DNA of 64,000 bases from Amylostereum areolatum (GCA_012932865.1 SAXG01000140.1:1-64000); one strand, 5' to 3'. Numbered from the stretch's first letter, positions 9,956 to 23,062 are shown. Translations and numbers: made by a program. The notes: generated by a model from the letters alone, not told the origin.

Positions 9956-12900
9956 TCAAAGCGTGCCCTCAAACAGTAGCTTCCTTGGCTTGCTTAGTGC
10001 GACTGCGGGAGAGGCTAGCGCAAGCATATATATAACAGCGTCAGCCTGTGGCACACATGGAGATGACAAGGTGAAGACGTACGTGGATGTTCCACAGTTT
10101 GCGGCTGGATTCCCCACGATAGTGCTCTTTGATACGCCCGAGATACTGTGCGTCTCCCATACGTCAAGGCATCGAACAGATGGTCCGTTGTCTTTTCGAA
10201 GGAGGCCAGCACCAATGCACTGTCCTTCATCTTCGCCACGCCGAACCGTGTGATGCCCAAGACCTCTCCCTACCGAAGCCACCACGTTAGCCTACAGTAG
10301 GAGGGCGGAGCCGTGAGGAACTCGCCTTATAAGTCATAACATCCCCAGGAAGCATGACAGGTCGTGGGTCGATACTCATTCCGTGCGTCTGTATCGTATA
10401 TTGAATCTCGTTGATGATCGTCAGACGAGCGGACTCGATTCCCAGGACTTTTTGCGTCTCGATGACATGGTTAGTCGTCGTCTGCTCTCCGACAATTCCT
10501 GGGGAAAAGGCGACACGAACCGTTAGGTATACGAGGGGTGACAGCTCGAAGACCTACCCTCGGTCATGGCCTTCTGGAGACCATATCCTTCGACAAGAAG
10601 CTCTTTGTTGCCCTTTCCACGGTCGTTATCCTCTTCGATGACGTCGATGACCACACGGGTAATGGTGTTGACACCCTTCAGGAATCAGAATAGATGAAGA
10701 ACGGTGCACGACAACACCACATGAACCCTCACCTTCACAACGACATCCTGCAATGCTCTCTTGTGTTCCCGGAGACGATGGTACTTTCCGGACCACCAAC
10801 GTGGATACGGAGCCGGTGTTTGCGAGGGATGATGGTAGTATTTTATATCAGAAGCAGGTTATAGGGATCGCATTTTTGTTACTGAGTGCCATCTATTCAC
10901 TTCTTGCTTAATCTTCAACTTCTTCGCGGCCACGATCGTTCACTTGATGTCGTCCAAGGTAAACTCCAACTACAGGGCTGAATGAGGAGCCGTACAATTA
11001 TGAAGGTTAAACATTCACAGACCTGCAAAGCCTGAATACTCTTCACGTCGACGATGATCCCAATGTTTGGGTATTCGGGCGCCCAAGCCTCCTCCAGCAC
11101 TGATGCAATCTGAGATCACTGAGGTTATACGCAATGCTGCACGAAGAAGCTGAGGAAGGACTTGCGTCTCCGAGATGCGTTTTCTCCAATTTCCCCTTTA
11201 CGATATGTGCTAATGCCGCGGTTACAAGTTTGCAACTGACGATCGGTGTGTTGATGACCTTCGCGGCGTTGATGATGATATCTTTTATGCGCGGCACACC
11301 GAGGGCGACGCTCATGGATGCGACACCAGCGAAATGGAAGGTCTTTAGCGTCATCTGCGTATCCGCCGGTTCTCCGATGGTCTGGGCGCGGACGGCGCCG
11401 GGCAGTCGATCCTGTATTTGCGCGAATGGTGAGTTTTTGTCGAGAGAAGAAATAAGAATAAAAAAGACCAGGTTCAATTTTACCCGGGACATACTTCGTT
11501 CATGCTACACTGAGCAATGTCTTCAGTTGTTCCTCTGTGACCTTGACCTTATGATCCACAAAAGCACTGGAAGCCGCTGCCCTTATATGTTAGCATGGCT
11601 GGATATCATGATCGCACAAACATTCACCATCTGCGCCCATAGACTGGTCCGTGAATTCGTCCCACTCTCCATCGCGCTCCAAGGCTTCAAACATCCCCCG
11701 ACTCTTTCGTGCCTCCACGAGCCGCACCACGACATGTTCGCGGATGAAGTTGCGAACCGTCGATATATATGTGGCGGTACACTCCACGACAAACTGCCGC
11801 TGGGACAGTTCTCGATCGACGTCTCAGATTTCGTAAGGAAGCAACCCGCGAGCTTTCCGTGGCCCGATCGCCTATAAAGCAGACAAAGGGATGAGTGAAG
11901 CTACTTCAGCAGAGGGCGAGGGGGACCCACCATGGAGTGCATCCAAGCCCGTACAAACTCGATAGCTTGAGCGTCGCCCTCCAAGTACGCAGGGTCCAAC
12001 CCGTCGTCTCCGAAACGAAACTGGACAACCCCGCCTGTGCCATTTCGAACAGAGAGATCAGACTGTGTCGTAAGATCCTCCAGTACCTTCCTCAGCCGCC
12101 GCTGCATGTATCCAGTCTCGGCCGTCTTACCAGACCTTCACGTCCAGAGATGGCATGGAAGGGGAACTCCGTGGGCTGATGCCTGTGTGGAAGCTATTTC
12201 GGAATAAACCCTTGGATGGAGGTTTCTTGAACTTCTTCGGGAAATGAGGAAGCGAGCGATCCTGGAAGCCATCGGGTACACGATGACCAGCAAAATTTGT
12301 TGGTCGATGCAAGCTACCATCTGGGAGACGTTGATGACCGAACCTGGGGAGAAACTTATCAGTCAGAGTATGCGGGCGGTTGGAAGACATGGGCTGACCT
12401 TTCGATCCGCATGTCGCAATGATCAGCGGGGCGTCATGCCTGCTGAGTTCCTTCATACAGATCTCCCCGACCTTGTCACGCACTTCGGACACCAGAGATC
12501 ATGGCCTCCAGCGTCTGCTCTTGATTACATCCGGATTTATTCTCCAGTTTTCCCTGTTTCGCGAGCTCGATGTATTGCTGACAGACTTGGTAGGCTGCCT
12601 CGACGAGCTCGTCCTTTTTCCCTGACAGGATGGGACCAGGAATGACGTCGTTGATGCCCAAGGAAAAGCCAAAAATTGCTATTCACCTCGTCAGCAGGTG
12701 GGCGGGAAACGAAGGGCAACGGACTTACCAACCAACGTGCGCAGAGCTTCGCGGTACGGTTCATGGCCATGGCCGCCTCATGCGAGCCGTAATCCCTCAT
12801 GATAACTCCAAACACAGACTTCTTCGTAGCACTTTTTGTCCGGCTTGATCTCCTTGTTGCACTTGCTCTCGACGTTCACGAGAACGTTGGACTGTTTATT

Positions 12901-15140
12901 CGGGGCGCATGAGCACATTGAATACCGCTTTCCAGTCCAGAGTTGTACGGGTTTCCATATGGTTGGGGGGAGGTATGTCGGTTTGCACGTCCGCGTCAGC
13001 GAAGTAGGGGCATATTTGAGTGAACTGGCGTCGGTCGAGGAAGTGGTCGCGTAAGGTGAGGAGATAAGAGGCGGTAATGAAATCCTGGATGGCGGCGATG
13101 ACGTGCTCGCCGTTCCAGGGTGTGACGATACTGTGCTTGACGCCCATGAGCTCCAGGGCTTCCGTACGTGCTTCTTCGGTTTGAGGAATATCTGTAGGAT
13201 GACGGTTAGTGCGTCGACCAAGGTTAATTAGGATGCATACGTACGTAAGTTCATCTCATCTCCGTCGAAATCAGCGTTGTAAGGGTTGCAGACGCATTCC
13301 TTCAAACGGAAGGATCGCCATGGCCGAACTTTAACCTGGAGTCAACAATAAGAACCGCGAGTCCTTCAAACGGGAGGAAGACGCGTACCCTGTGACACAT
13401 GATGGAGAGCTGGTTATGTTGTCAGCTGCAGTTCGCCAAGTGAGGGTGCATATACTTACCTTGTGGGGACTGGGTTGCCAATTAAACAACGTAACATCTC
13501 CATCGATGATATGCCTCTCAACGACGTCCCCGTACCGCGGCCGGTCCGCGATCGCATTGCGGTTACCGAACTTCAGGTACTTCTTGAATCCGCTGCTGCC
13601 CGCCATAGTTTGTTCCCGGATGGACGTCGCAACCATTATGAACCGCCTTCTTAAGCTTGTCGATGTTGAAAGTTGTGACGCGCTCACGGTAGGTGAAGAT
13701 TTGGCCATGCGTTCACGGCGACCTTGGTTGGGGTCTGGGGAGATGACTGTTTGACTTGAGAAATCGATGCACTTGCTGGAGAGGTTGCCACGGAAGCGAC
13801 CTTGTTTTCCCTTCAGACATTGGCCGCGGACAGGCTTCTGGCCCATTTGCGAGGGCACGCCAGGCAGCTACGAGTTGATGTACATGGCAATGGGAAAGTT
13901 ACAGGAACTCTCGTGATCCTGTGGAAGAAAAATAAGTAAGAGGATTGGATAGGTAATAAAAGAACGGGCCATGAATTACGCAGTTGGTACGCCCTTGACG
14001 AGACCTTGCTTGATGAGAGCATTGGTCAAGACAATCTCAGTAAGTTTGACTGTAGATCATCTTCATTGAAAGCGCCATCCTGCGCCAGCAGAGGGGCGGA
14101 TGCAAACGGGCGGGACAGAGATGCATTGCCAGATGTACTGTTCCGGACGGTTATATTCGGGGCGTAGCTCAACAGTTCATAATCCTGCAAGATGCATCAG
14201 TACGAGTGAGTACTGGAGCATCGCAGAGTACTTACGCGTCTCGTCTGATGTTCGCTTGAATAAGTCCACCACTTTGAGAGAGTTGAGGTCTTCGTGTAAC
14301 GGTGTACCGCCTTATCGATATATATTTCCAGCTCTTTCTGGGCCTCCTCCGCGGGTGAGAACGGTTTCTTCCACTTCTCCATCGTCTGCCGTCTTTTTCG
14401 CGCGAGGACTTGTCGTGGATGATCTTGAGCGCGCCAGCTTTCCTGAGGGTATCATTAGTGGCGGAACAGTATGAGAAACAGACGGTCTTGCGCGCGGCCG
14501 TGTTCATGGCATGGACCGAAGCCAAGCGATGGATGCTCTAGAGACCGGGACGGCAGAATCGTTTCAGATATGAGCAGTGCTTAGGTTCCTCGGGAAGCAC
14601 CCTAGCGCAGGTTTGTATTCCAGTTGGGAAAGGGTACAGGAGGAGGGAGGATGAAACGCACCTTGCAGATGCACTAGAGATGCCGATTGTATGCTTGAAG
14701 GCCGCTGTAGAAGACGGGGACAAGAAGCTTGATATACGCGTAATGACCGGCGCATTCGACCGAGTTGAGGCCACAGGTTTCCCAGGATTTTTGTCCGACA
14801 TACCCTGTGGGCAATAGACCGTGAGTAGTGTACACCCCCTCGAGACATAGCAACGCACCAGTCACCGGTCTAGAACACTGTTTCCCCACAGGGGCCCTGT
14901 CGATGGGGTATATAGGTCGCGATGAGTAACTTAGCACTCGGATACTTTGACGACATATTGCGCGTTCAAGGTGCCAAACTGCAGACGCTCTCTGGCAGAG
15001 AAGATACGAATTTGGTGTGCATGGCAGACGCGAGGGAGTCCGAACATGACTTTGGGAGCATTGTGCGACACTGCGTCCTTCGCCCCCACCTCCTCACAAA
15101 GCCGGCGAACGTGCGTTGAATAGGCTGCGTCCAGGTTACT
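9956..15140 (-). pseudogene. RPC1: Decayed RNA polymerase III largest subunit gene
   Basis: The intact protein is the catalytic largest subunit of RNA polymerase III in the nucleus (tRNA and 5S transcription). Recognisable segments run in order down the minus strand: LQFGTLNAQ..VVKVSEC near 15000, CGLNSVECAGHYAYIK near 14760, LKGKQGRFRGNL near 13800, the metal-binding NADFDGDEM at about 13252-13280, [92 protein letters not shown] near 10190, and a final KPRKLLFE. Breaks: a stop inside VSEC*VTHRDLY, frame changes around PVFYSG/FKHTIG (about 14700), after ISPDPN (about 13730) and after FDALTYGRR (about 10170), extra codons in GEPADTQM and DIIINAAK, and loss of the stretch before FGVIMRDYG. Ancestral introns are still visible (for example between NL and H of NLHIPQTEEA). 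No functional subunit could be made; an intact gene must exist elsewhere. Confidence 0.9.
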
Positions 15141-15143
15141 GCT

Positions 15144-16315
15144 TCACGGGGATAAAACGAAATAGCTCCACGGAAAGATGAATGGCGCGATACGACATGC
15201 ACGATCCCAGCCTGTAAGTCGGCGTGAGGATCCCTGCGCATCGATCTCAGCACCAACGATAGCAAAGGCAATCAAGGGAGACTTACCGGCTGCAGTCAAA
15301 CCCCGGGCTCTTATCCGGACCAACCTCGATTTTCGAGTATCGAGCATTTCGTGTTGCACTCCGCGCTCCAAGGAAATTGAAGAGATGCTCCATGATATCC
15401 ACGACCTTCGTCGTCCTTTTCCAGATGTCGACCTAGAAGGCACGTCAGTGAAGGGATATGCAACCGATGTCGAGGAGGGTACATACTCGATCATGAACTT
15501 ATACCTCTGAATCGTGCACCGCGTCCCTTCTCTTCACCTTGACTTTCATTGAACCGACTCGACTTCCGTGGGCAGGCCAAAGTTAAACAAGGTCCGAGCT
15601 TATTGATGGTGCCCCAGGACCCTATGTACATAAAGCCCTGTCATCATGCGGGTTGGCGGCGGCCTGTCATCGGGCAGAATGTCCAGGCCCATGTTGGCAC
15701 TAAACACCTCCTTCATGGCGGTAGGTCCGGGAGGTTGTACTGGAGTGGCTTTTCTAGGTTTTGGACGCCTGGGAGGGAGAACGAGTCGAGGTAGAGGTCG
15801 ATCAGTTTGACGAGGTGAGTGATAGCGATGCGGGCGTTCTTCGTGATCGATGACCTGCATGGACGCTTCCTCGCCATCCTCTTTGACGGCATCCCTGGAT
15901 GGATGCTGCCACCCGGGACTGATTGATCTGGGCGAAGGTCTGGATGGTGAAGTTATTTGAAGGGCGCGAAGACGCGTGAATCTCCCGTCCGAGCCCAACT
16001 GAATACGAGCGAAGTGCACAAAGTGTCATTTCCTCTGTTAGAATTCTCGTGATACACGGTCGCTAATCATACCTGAAAACGGCATCAGCTATGGGAAGAA
16101 ATACAGCAGTGGAATGCACGTACAGTATCTACTAATTCTGGATATCCACCACTTTGTGGCGTTCCGCACACGTATCTTCTTGCATACAGGAACTGGAGTC
16201 CACCTATAAAATTCCTGAGCCCTCGCGACCCGTGAAGTGAGGCGATGAGGTACGCACCACGATGCGCTGGCTCCTCCGGTATCTGTCTCATCTTCGGCTT
16301 TGGAGTCGCCGCCAT
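15144..16315 (-). CDS. Unassigned multi-exon gene candidate
   Basis: The ATG at 16315 starts MAATPKPKMRQIPEEPAHRG, followed by a plausible intron (GTGCGT...TATAG, about 16255-16204), then GGLQFLYARRYVCGTPQSGG. Farther down FARIQLGSDGRFTRLRAL (about 15960-16010) and DIWKRTTKVVDIMEHLFNFL (about 15370-15430) look exonic. I cannot name the family, and the joins between exons are not certain. It lies immediately upstream of the decayed polymerase gene on the same strand, so it might contain more of a duplicated segment. The 3' end is a guess. Confidence 0.3.
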
Positions 16316-16329
16316 TGTCTCTCAGACAC

Positions 16330-17425
16330 CATCGCGAGACTATCCAAAGGGGGGATGAACGAAGTATAGGGGGAATAAACGAAGAGTGACCTATCGGAAG
16401 AAGAAAAGGAGTATCGCGGCTCGGGCTAGTTCTCCCCCATAGAAGGCGCGACCTCGGAGGTAAACGCCGAACGCATGTGACTACCTTCTAAATTCGGAAG
16501 CAGGTGATATCACGAGCGAGATCGATCCGGATCTCTTCTTTTATATTCACAAATTAAAACTGATTCTCGACATCACGAAGCTTACAAATTAAGGTACCTC
16601 GGAGCGGAACTCCCGAGATTCAGGGTACGAAATCGGACATTTTGGCCCCAATGTGTCTGCGTAGGTCCGGCCGAGGCACGAGGCCGGAGCGAGCATCCAA
16701 TCGAGCGCAGCCGGGTGCGGCCGACGCACTCGTCCTAGGCTTTGTTTGTCCGTTGTTTGCTCCGTGAAGTTTTCTCCTTCTCTCCACCACCATCCCACTC
16801 GCTCGCGCTCCCGTTCTCCCCTAATATCTCACGTACAATACCGTAGTCTTTTTACCCGCCCGCCCGCCACAGTCTAAATTTGTATACCACCATAGTACTC
16901 GTATAAAATTTAGTTGCACCGCACGAACCCGCCACTTCGCAACAGCACCTTGCTACGGGCGAATCGTGGTGCGGACGACCCTCCCTCCCGAGCGGCTCGT
17001 CTTCGCACCGCGTACGATCTGGCTCACGCCAGCTCTTACCCAACCACCTAGTTCGCAGCAAGGCCGCTATCGGCGTAGACGAGACTGGACCGCCATAACG
17101 GGGGAAGGGCAGTGGACGGCGGTGGCGGCAGACGGCAGACGGGAGGGATAGACTGGGACGGTTCATTCCGCGTGCAAATGGGACGGTTCAATCCCACTTC
17201 TGGTACCAGCGGTTATCCGCTCCTCGAGTGTACAATATACCCTTCCGTGATACTTATGTAAGTACTTCGGAACTGCGCGCTGGTTACGTCACTCGTTCCC
17301 GTAATCATCGGATCTGTTCGTCGCACGACATTCATTGTTCACTATTCATTACTCATTGTTCATGAGATTTTTCCAAGATTATAAAGGATCGTCATAGAGT
17401 AAGTGGAATCTGCGAGCTACGTCTC
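16330..17425. other. No gene recognised
   Basis: About 1.1 kb with short pyrimidine-rich and CCGCCCGCC-type low-complexity patches (around 16855) and no convincing open frame. It probably contains divergent promoters for the genes at 16315 (minus) and 17430 (plus). Confidence 0.4.
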
Positions 17426-17429
17426 AAAA

Positions 17430-19060
17430 TGTCTCGCTTTGCTTGCTATCATTACCAAACCACGCTCAAGGGTCATACTCTTCCAGTCAACTCCGTCCGC
17501 TTCTCCGACGATGGGCAATTCATAGTCACGGGTGGTGAGATGGCGGTTGGGCTTTGTTCCGAAGTGATATGCTGACCACTTTTCAAGGTGATGACTGGCT
17601 GGTTAAAATTTGGTCCTATTCTAATGGTCGACCGCAGCACAGTTTCAATCCTGAAGTTGGACCCGTCACCGCCGTAGACCTGATTTCTCGTGGCACAGAC
17701 CAGTGGTTGTTCATTGCCGGTGCGAATGGCTCCATTCAACTACGAAGGAAGTCCAGTGGACAGGGAAATATTGCATTATTGTCCTTCTCAAGCTGTCCTT
17801 GACGCGTTAGCTTACATCTTCCAGATGGTCTTTGAACACACCACGACGTCCGCGGTTTTCGATCCTCAAATCGAAGCATTTCTCTTGAGTGACTCACAAG
17901 AGTTGCTGGCTGTTGTAGGCGGGGGGAGATTGGTGGTTTTACGGGTCGATTGGGGTAATACTCGTGAGTGCATACTTGACATGCTTTGCTTGATGTTGAC
18001 GTCCGCGTTGGTAGCTTCTCTGACACCGCTTGTGCGCTACCCTGCCGCTACGGAACCCCCGCTACCGTCGTTAGCCCGAGGCGTCGTCTTTTTCAACGAT
18101 AATCGATCGATCATGGTCGGCTACCTTGATTCTAAAGAAATGTATGCACAATCGGCACTCGATGGTCCATTCTCTGACTTCCCTCAGAATAGCATGGAAT
18201 CTCCAGCCTTGGCAACAAATATGGGTGTTTAGGCTTAGAAAGCGGATGTAAGTCCTAAATATTCGGCTACGTTGTGTTGTTCTCGCTCCGACGCCTTGAT
18301 CAAGTGCTAGCATGGCCTGGTCTCCAGAGACTCGGCGTCTTCTGATATGGAATTTGGAGGATGGTGCAGATGTCTATCAGATGCATGATGACGGTCAGCT
18401 TCGCCATTTTCGCAGGCTCAAGGTTGCAGTCAAGCGTAATTTTGTGAAGTTGCTGGACTTCGTACAACATGGCCGAATCGCGATATGTGGGACCGACAAA
18501 GGAGAAGTGAAGTTGTGGGATATTGAGTCAGGCGAGTTGCTACAAACATTGATCCATGGAACCGGTAAGCGTACACTTGCCTGATCCTGTTTAACCTACT
18601 CATTTGTCGCTCGAAGGGACCGATATTATACAGATCGTTTCAGTGTGTTCTCAACCTGTCACTTTCAGAAATTGTCCACTGATAACTTCTTGATATACAG
18701 GGTCATACATCTCAAACAGGGTCATATGAACTTGCTGGTGTATCGATGAGTGACCAGCCACGTATTGGGATATGGAGGGCACGCACGGTACGTCAATGCC
18801 AATGCCGTGGTATCATCTATTGTGCTGATTGTATTATGGCGAGGAAGAATGCCGAAACGGCGAAACCATCGTCTTGGAAGATTGTCATGATTGTCATATT
18901 TCTGCTGTTTGTGATGCTTCCTTGGAGGGACGAAGTTGGTCCTTGCCTCATTGGTTGGATTCAGACGGGATTTTCGTTTGGGTGGAGCGACGCTTGGAGC
19001 AGCTTCGCTAGTGGGGTCGGAGGACATGCGGATGGTATTGCCTTCGCAAACGTAGTGTGA
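17430..19060 (+). CDS. WD40-repeat protein with C-terminal membrane segment
   Basis: Starts MSRFACYHYQTTLKGHTLPV at 17430. The exons give WD40 units: GHTLPVNSVRFSDDGQFIVTGG...DDWLVKIWSY; a second with GPVTAVDLI...FIAGANGSIQL; then SLARGVVFFNDNRSIMVGYL, IAWNLQPWQQIWVFRLRKRI with IGMAWSPETRRLLIWNLEDG, and HGRIAICGTDKGEVKLWDIE with SGELLQTLIHGT. Introns about 17534-17587, 17764-17823, 17964-18013, 18140-18194, 18247-18310 and 18565-18616 are short with GT..AG ends. After a segment reading AGVSMSDQPRIGIWRA the frame at about 18870-18930 contains a hydrophobic helix (SWKIVMIVIFLLFVMLPW). The family, as I recall it, is an Agaricomycete expansion of WD40 proteins with this tail; the function is unknown, probably a scaffold on a membrane. 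No break was found in the parts checked. Confidence 0.7.
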
Positions 19061-19242
19061 ATGTTTTACAAAGTTGGGTAACATCGATGTCTTGGTCGGC
19101 GACACTGCGTATGTCAATGAGCTCAATCGTGCAGCCCTGGCCACAAGTGTAAAATATACAACGGTGCCCGTCCTGTACCGCATGCAGTGATAACCCTCTC
19201 GCCGAGCTCGAGAGTGTACTTATTTTGAGGGGACAGTGGTTC

Positions 19243-19271
19243 AGATAGATAGATAGATAGATAGATAGATA
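19243..19271. repeat. (GATA)n microsatellite
   Basis: About seven tandem AGAT/GATA units in the intergenic space after the WD40 gene. A simple sequence repeat, likely length-polymorphic. Confidence 0.95.
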
Positions 19272-19668
19272 CGAGGCAAGGTCCCATTGCGGAACAGCCA
19301 GGTTTTTGGTGCTGTCGCCACGGACGCGCCACCAGACCCCCCTCCGACAGTAAGGGCGATTAGTACTGCATTTAAAGCCGTCTACCCACAATATAAAGAG
19401 GAAGCCACACATCGCATTTTAACGGCGGAGCAATAAAATTATACGCCGGCACTGACACCAGTCGCTTCGTGGCGTTCGGGATCTTCTCACAAGCCAAGTA
19501 TCGCTGCCAACCCCTTCCACGCCCCGCGTCATCGAACGTTGCATGACTATTAGCGACAAAGACTGCGTCGATGCGCAGTAATGGGAGTAAAGTAGGCGGT
19601 TTGTATTCGTACAGACCAAGGAGGTCAGAAAAATATATTCCGTTACATGCGAGACTAGTCTGATCAAG

Positions 19669-20506
19669 TTATATAAAGAATGGATTCAGGGGCACTGAGC
19701 CAATTGGTGTATATAAATCGTAAGCCATACCGACTGCCATGGAAGATAGCCTGGATAGTGCGGCCAACAAGAACGATGGTACAGGTGCATCCCAAAAAAG
19801 TTTCGAACAGATAGGGCATCGGTGGAATGGTTTTTCAAAGTATGGCCTGATACTTTTCGCGTATTGCATAGAGACTTGCTCGGGGACGATACGTAATGGA
19901 GCTGGGAGCGTGTAGTGGCGACGGCCACCAACCTGCTTCACCACCGTTGCACGGAAGGCCTCGGCGAGACAAGTACCGCAGAAGATGTGCCCACATTTGG
20001 GCAATCTGCAGCGAATATATATGAGAGATGCATGATATTGCCGAGGACGGGCCCGGGCCAAGTCAATACGTACAGGTACGGGACTTTGAGAATTCTGGCG
20101 CATTTCTGGCAGGTGAGAACATCGGCGCGAGCTGCACGAAGCTAGAGGAGGTCGAGGAATAAGCCAAGTGTGAAGGGGTGAAAATAGGACTTGGCTGACA
20201 CGTTCAAGATTGCAGAGAACTTCGCTGAGGGCTTTGGCGACTCTGCGTGCCTGACGTATGAGCTTGACGAGCTTATTGAGCTCGTTCAATCGGCAGGCGA
20301 GTTGCTATCAACGTTCTCATGAGTGTCACATGCCTTGATATATCCAGCATACCACTCACCTCTTCCTTCCGGCGACGTTCTGTCGATCGCAAGCGCCGAT
20401 GTGTAGTACTCGGAGAATCGGGGATTGATCGTGGTTCAGAGTAACAATCCTTGAGAGCAGCAGTGAGGGATGGAATTTCGACAATTGGAGAAAGCATGGT
20501 TGCCAA
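19669..20506 (-). CDS. RING-finger protein (putative E3 ubiquitin ligase) 1
   Basis: ATG at 20506 (or 20497, MLSPIVEIPSLTAALKDCYS). Exon 1 is Ser/Arg-rich and ends RRKEE; then a basic helical segment (NELNKLVKLIRQARRVAKAL), then VLTCQKCARILKVP, an intron (about 20012-20075), LPKCGHIFCGTCLAEAF, and after a long loop HRCPICSKLFWDAP. The zinc ligands C-x2-C, C-x-H-x2-C-x2-C and C-x2-C are all present, so the RING is complete, with an unusually long insert of about 40 residues between the two halves. Introns restore frame throughout. The second RING gene at 23063-24002 has the same plan (Ser-rich N-terminus, coil, C-terminal RING) on the same strand. Substrates are unknown. Confidence 0.75.
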
Positions 20507-20509
20507 TCT

Positions 20510-21635
20510 GTCGACTCAGAATGTCGCTAGACCAGCCAGCACGACCTTTATGGGCAGATTTCTTGGGCGAGAAGAGATCATGGACAATGAAGCTTGAAGC
20601 ATGGCATATGATGCGTCGCGCACAATCAGACATTGTAGCAGAGAATACGTGCAGACTTGTCGGCGGATTCAGAATTGGGCCCTGGGACCGGTGACCTCAC
20701 AAATTACCGGTCATTCGATTCGACTACCGGGCCGAAGGCACGTAATGCCATACTGTACCGTGTACGTCTTGTCAACGTCCCATTGTACTTAAAGACAATT
20801 AACGCATCAAAACGGGGGATTGTCCTTCGTCTATAGCTATGCCGAATGTGCGTGTATATGGTATCAGATACTTATACTCGCCTCCTCTCCTTTGCGAATG
20901 AAAGAGCTTTATAGATCTTTCCTCGCTAACGATGCCGAAGGACCAGCGTTCGAAACCCCTCAGGTCTTGCTCGCCTTCTCCTTACGAAGTTCGGCCATAT
21001 CGGCCTGTCACCAGAGGCGAAGAAGACGTGAGTCCATGCTCATACTTACAAAGAACGTTCTACACCGATGCATGATTACTCTGGCACAGGTGGTACCGCT
21101 CTGGAGCCTTCGTTTTCCGAGCTCAGGCCTTGACGGAAGGCGTGACTACTGCCAGACTACTTTGTTCGATTGTTTTTCGATTGTATGCGGATTTTTATCT
21201 TTTTTGACTCTTGAAGCTTAGCATTAATCATGAAATCCACTGGCAGGACTCGACGATTCAAACCGAAATCAACATCATGAGGGAGATAGAGGAACAACCA
21301 CTCGTCGATACCTCTGAGTACGCAGGCTCTCTCCTGAGGTTTTCCACGCTTGTTCTAGAGCGCTCATCCTTGAGATAGGGCCACAGAGCGAGCTGAAGGA
21401 CTTCAGTCTCTTGAACCACAGCGGTCAGTTGTTGTCTCAGCCTTATATGCTCAAGCTGATATCGCTCAAGCTCAAGGTTCAGCTTCCCAGTGGATATCTC
21501 TGCCGCGGTAGGACAGGAAACGCCTACGGACGAGCATGAACCGCGATCGCTCACGCCAAACCCCTTGATCGTAAAGGAAGAGAATCACGATGTGTGAGTT
21601 CTGGTTGCGTCCGCGAAACACCTTTTTGACAGTCC
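20510..21635. other. No gene assigned; coiled-coil-like minus ORF at 21258-21554
   Basis: A minus-strand frame at 21554-21258 contains a heptad-like stretch (ELERYQLEHIRLRQQLTAVV), and a plus-strand reading of the same DNA gives Ser/Pro/Glu-rich sequence. Either could be an exon; I could not decide. A plus-strand frame at 20820-21221 is open but has no motif. Confidence 0.3.
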
Positions 21636-21639
21636 AAAT

Positions 21640-22158
21640 GATCATAGTTCAGATGATTGTTCCGACTCGCTTCATCTACCCAATCCCACCCCTTGCCAGG
21701 CCTTGTCTTCGTCTGCGGTATCCCCGAATCAGACGCCCGCTCGAACAATTCATCCAGATCTTTCCCGTGCTGCTGATAGGGGGACAGGGCTTACTCAACG
21801 GTTCCAACATCGGATCCGATCAACTGGCTTCGACATCGTTTGGTTTCTATCCAAGGGATACACTCAAATTTCCGGCTCCCCCCTCACAACGTTCCCGACA
21901 AAACCCGGATATCTATTTATCCATGAAGTTCTAGGAAGACCGCCGCAGATCTGGTTGACGGATGCAGATAATGTGTGGAAACCCGTTTCTACAGGGGTTA
22001 TGCACCCGTGCCTTCATTCCCATCGGTTGACGATGCTTCCCAATGGGAACCCCAGTTGGGTCACCAAGAAAACGGTGACGACATATATGGGACGAACTAA
22101 GGTAAATAGAGCCGCTATCCTCTCATCTTCGCGTCCCTCACCATCCTCTTTATCATAG
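21640..22158 (+). CDS. Hypothetical protein, C-terminal exon(s)
   Basis: The plus frame from about 21655 reads a Ser/Pro-rich stretch, then STGFDIVWFLSKGYTQISG, PGYLFIHEVLGRPPQIWLTD and ADNVWKPVSTGVMHPCLHSH. Its aromatic-rich, low-complexity-free character suggests real coding sequence. A likely intron (GTGTGA...TTCAG, about 21594-21651) joins it to an upstream exon ending KEENHD. No domain is recognised; the gene start and the end beyond the possible donor at 22101 are unknown. Confidence 0.4.
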   Translation, partial: DHSSDDCSDSLHLPNPTPCQALSSSAVSPNQTPARTIHPDLSRAADRGTGLTQRFQHRIRSTGFDIVWFLSKGYTQISGSPLTTFPTKPGYLFIHEVLGRPPQIWLTDADNVWKPVSTGVMHPCLHSHRLTMLPNGNPSWVTKKTVTTYMGRTKVNRAAILSSSRPSPSSLS

Positions 22159-22164
22159 TACGCT

Positions 22165-23060
22165 CGCAACGGAGACGTATGATGCCCCTAGACCTACGTT
22201 TTGTCTGCTGCGCTATGGGAGAAATGAATGTCAATCGTCTGTGAGCAACTGTTGAGCCGCTGAGCGTAGTTGCGACTGCGTTGGACATTTCTCGGCTATG
22301 CCGTAACTGCACCATACATAAGTAAAGAGACGACCGGGATTCTTGATAATGACATGGATGGGGACTGGCACGAGTCAATTGCATAGGACCGGTTCGAGGG
22401 TCCTCAGGCCTCACTACTTAGGGCCGAGTGTTTCTCGTGTACTGTTGGAGGCGGAAGATTCATTTGATTGCAACAGTGGCTCCAGTGTTGGTATGGTATA
22501 TGTACATGGTTGACTAGCGCGAGCATAGCCCCCTTCCCTAAGTTCCTCCATCTACACCATTCCACCACTACCCGCGGACGGTCATTCACAAGCCACTGCA
22601 CGACGACCAAGGTCACTGTTTGGGTGGACAAACGTCACAGTGGGCCGAGGAGGGTTCCGATGACATTCTCGGGAACAGTCTCGCATTGGTCGTGGGGATA
22701 TCCAAAGAGGTCTGTTGCTTTCGAGGAGGTACATCGCTACCTAGGTCTGGATAAACCGCCTCGGCTGTCGTGCATAGTATGCACCGTTTCGAGCATGGCA
22801 GGGACGACAAGAAGCGAGAGGGCTCCAAACCCGACTGAGAGCTGCAACGGGATCTAAGGAGGTGAACGACTCACAAGTAACCTGAAAACGGGGAGAACAT
22901 GAGAGCGAGAGCACAATCAGGCACGACAATACATTGAGAGACGGTGCGAGGGTGCGAGGGTGTGAGGGCTAGAGCAGGCTAGAGTGTTTTCGATCGATTC
23001 ATCAAGCAAATCCGCGGTGGGTTCAATTCCTCACGGGTACGTATACAGAAGGGGTTTATC
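22165..23060. other. No gene recognised
   Basis: About 900 bases without a convincing gene. The frame at 22468-22857 (+) is open but its composition and lack of motifs do not support it. Confidence 0.4.
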
Positions 23061-23062
23061 AT

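Noticed and set aside
21258..21554. Minus-strand coiled-coil ORF as an independent gene
   Set aside because: The plus-strand reading of the same DNA also gives plausible exon sequence leading into the ORF at 21640-22158; strand could not be decided.
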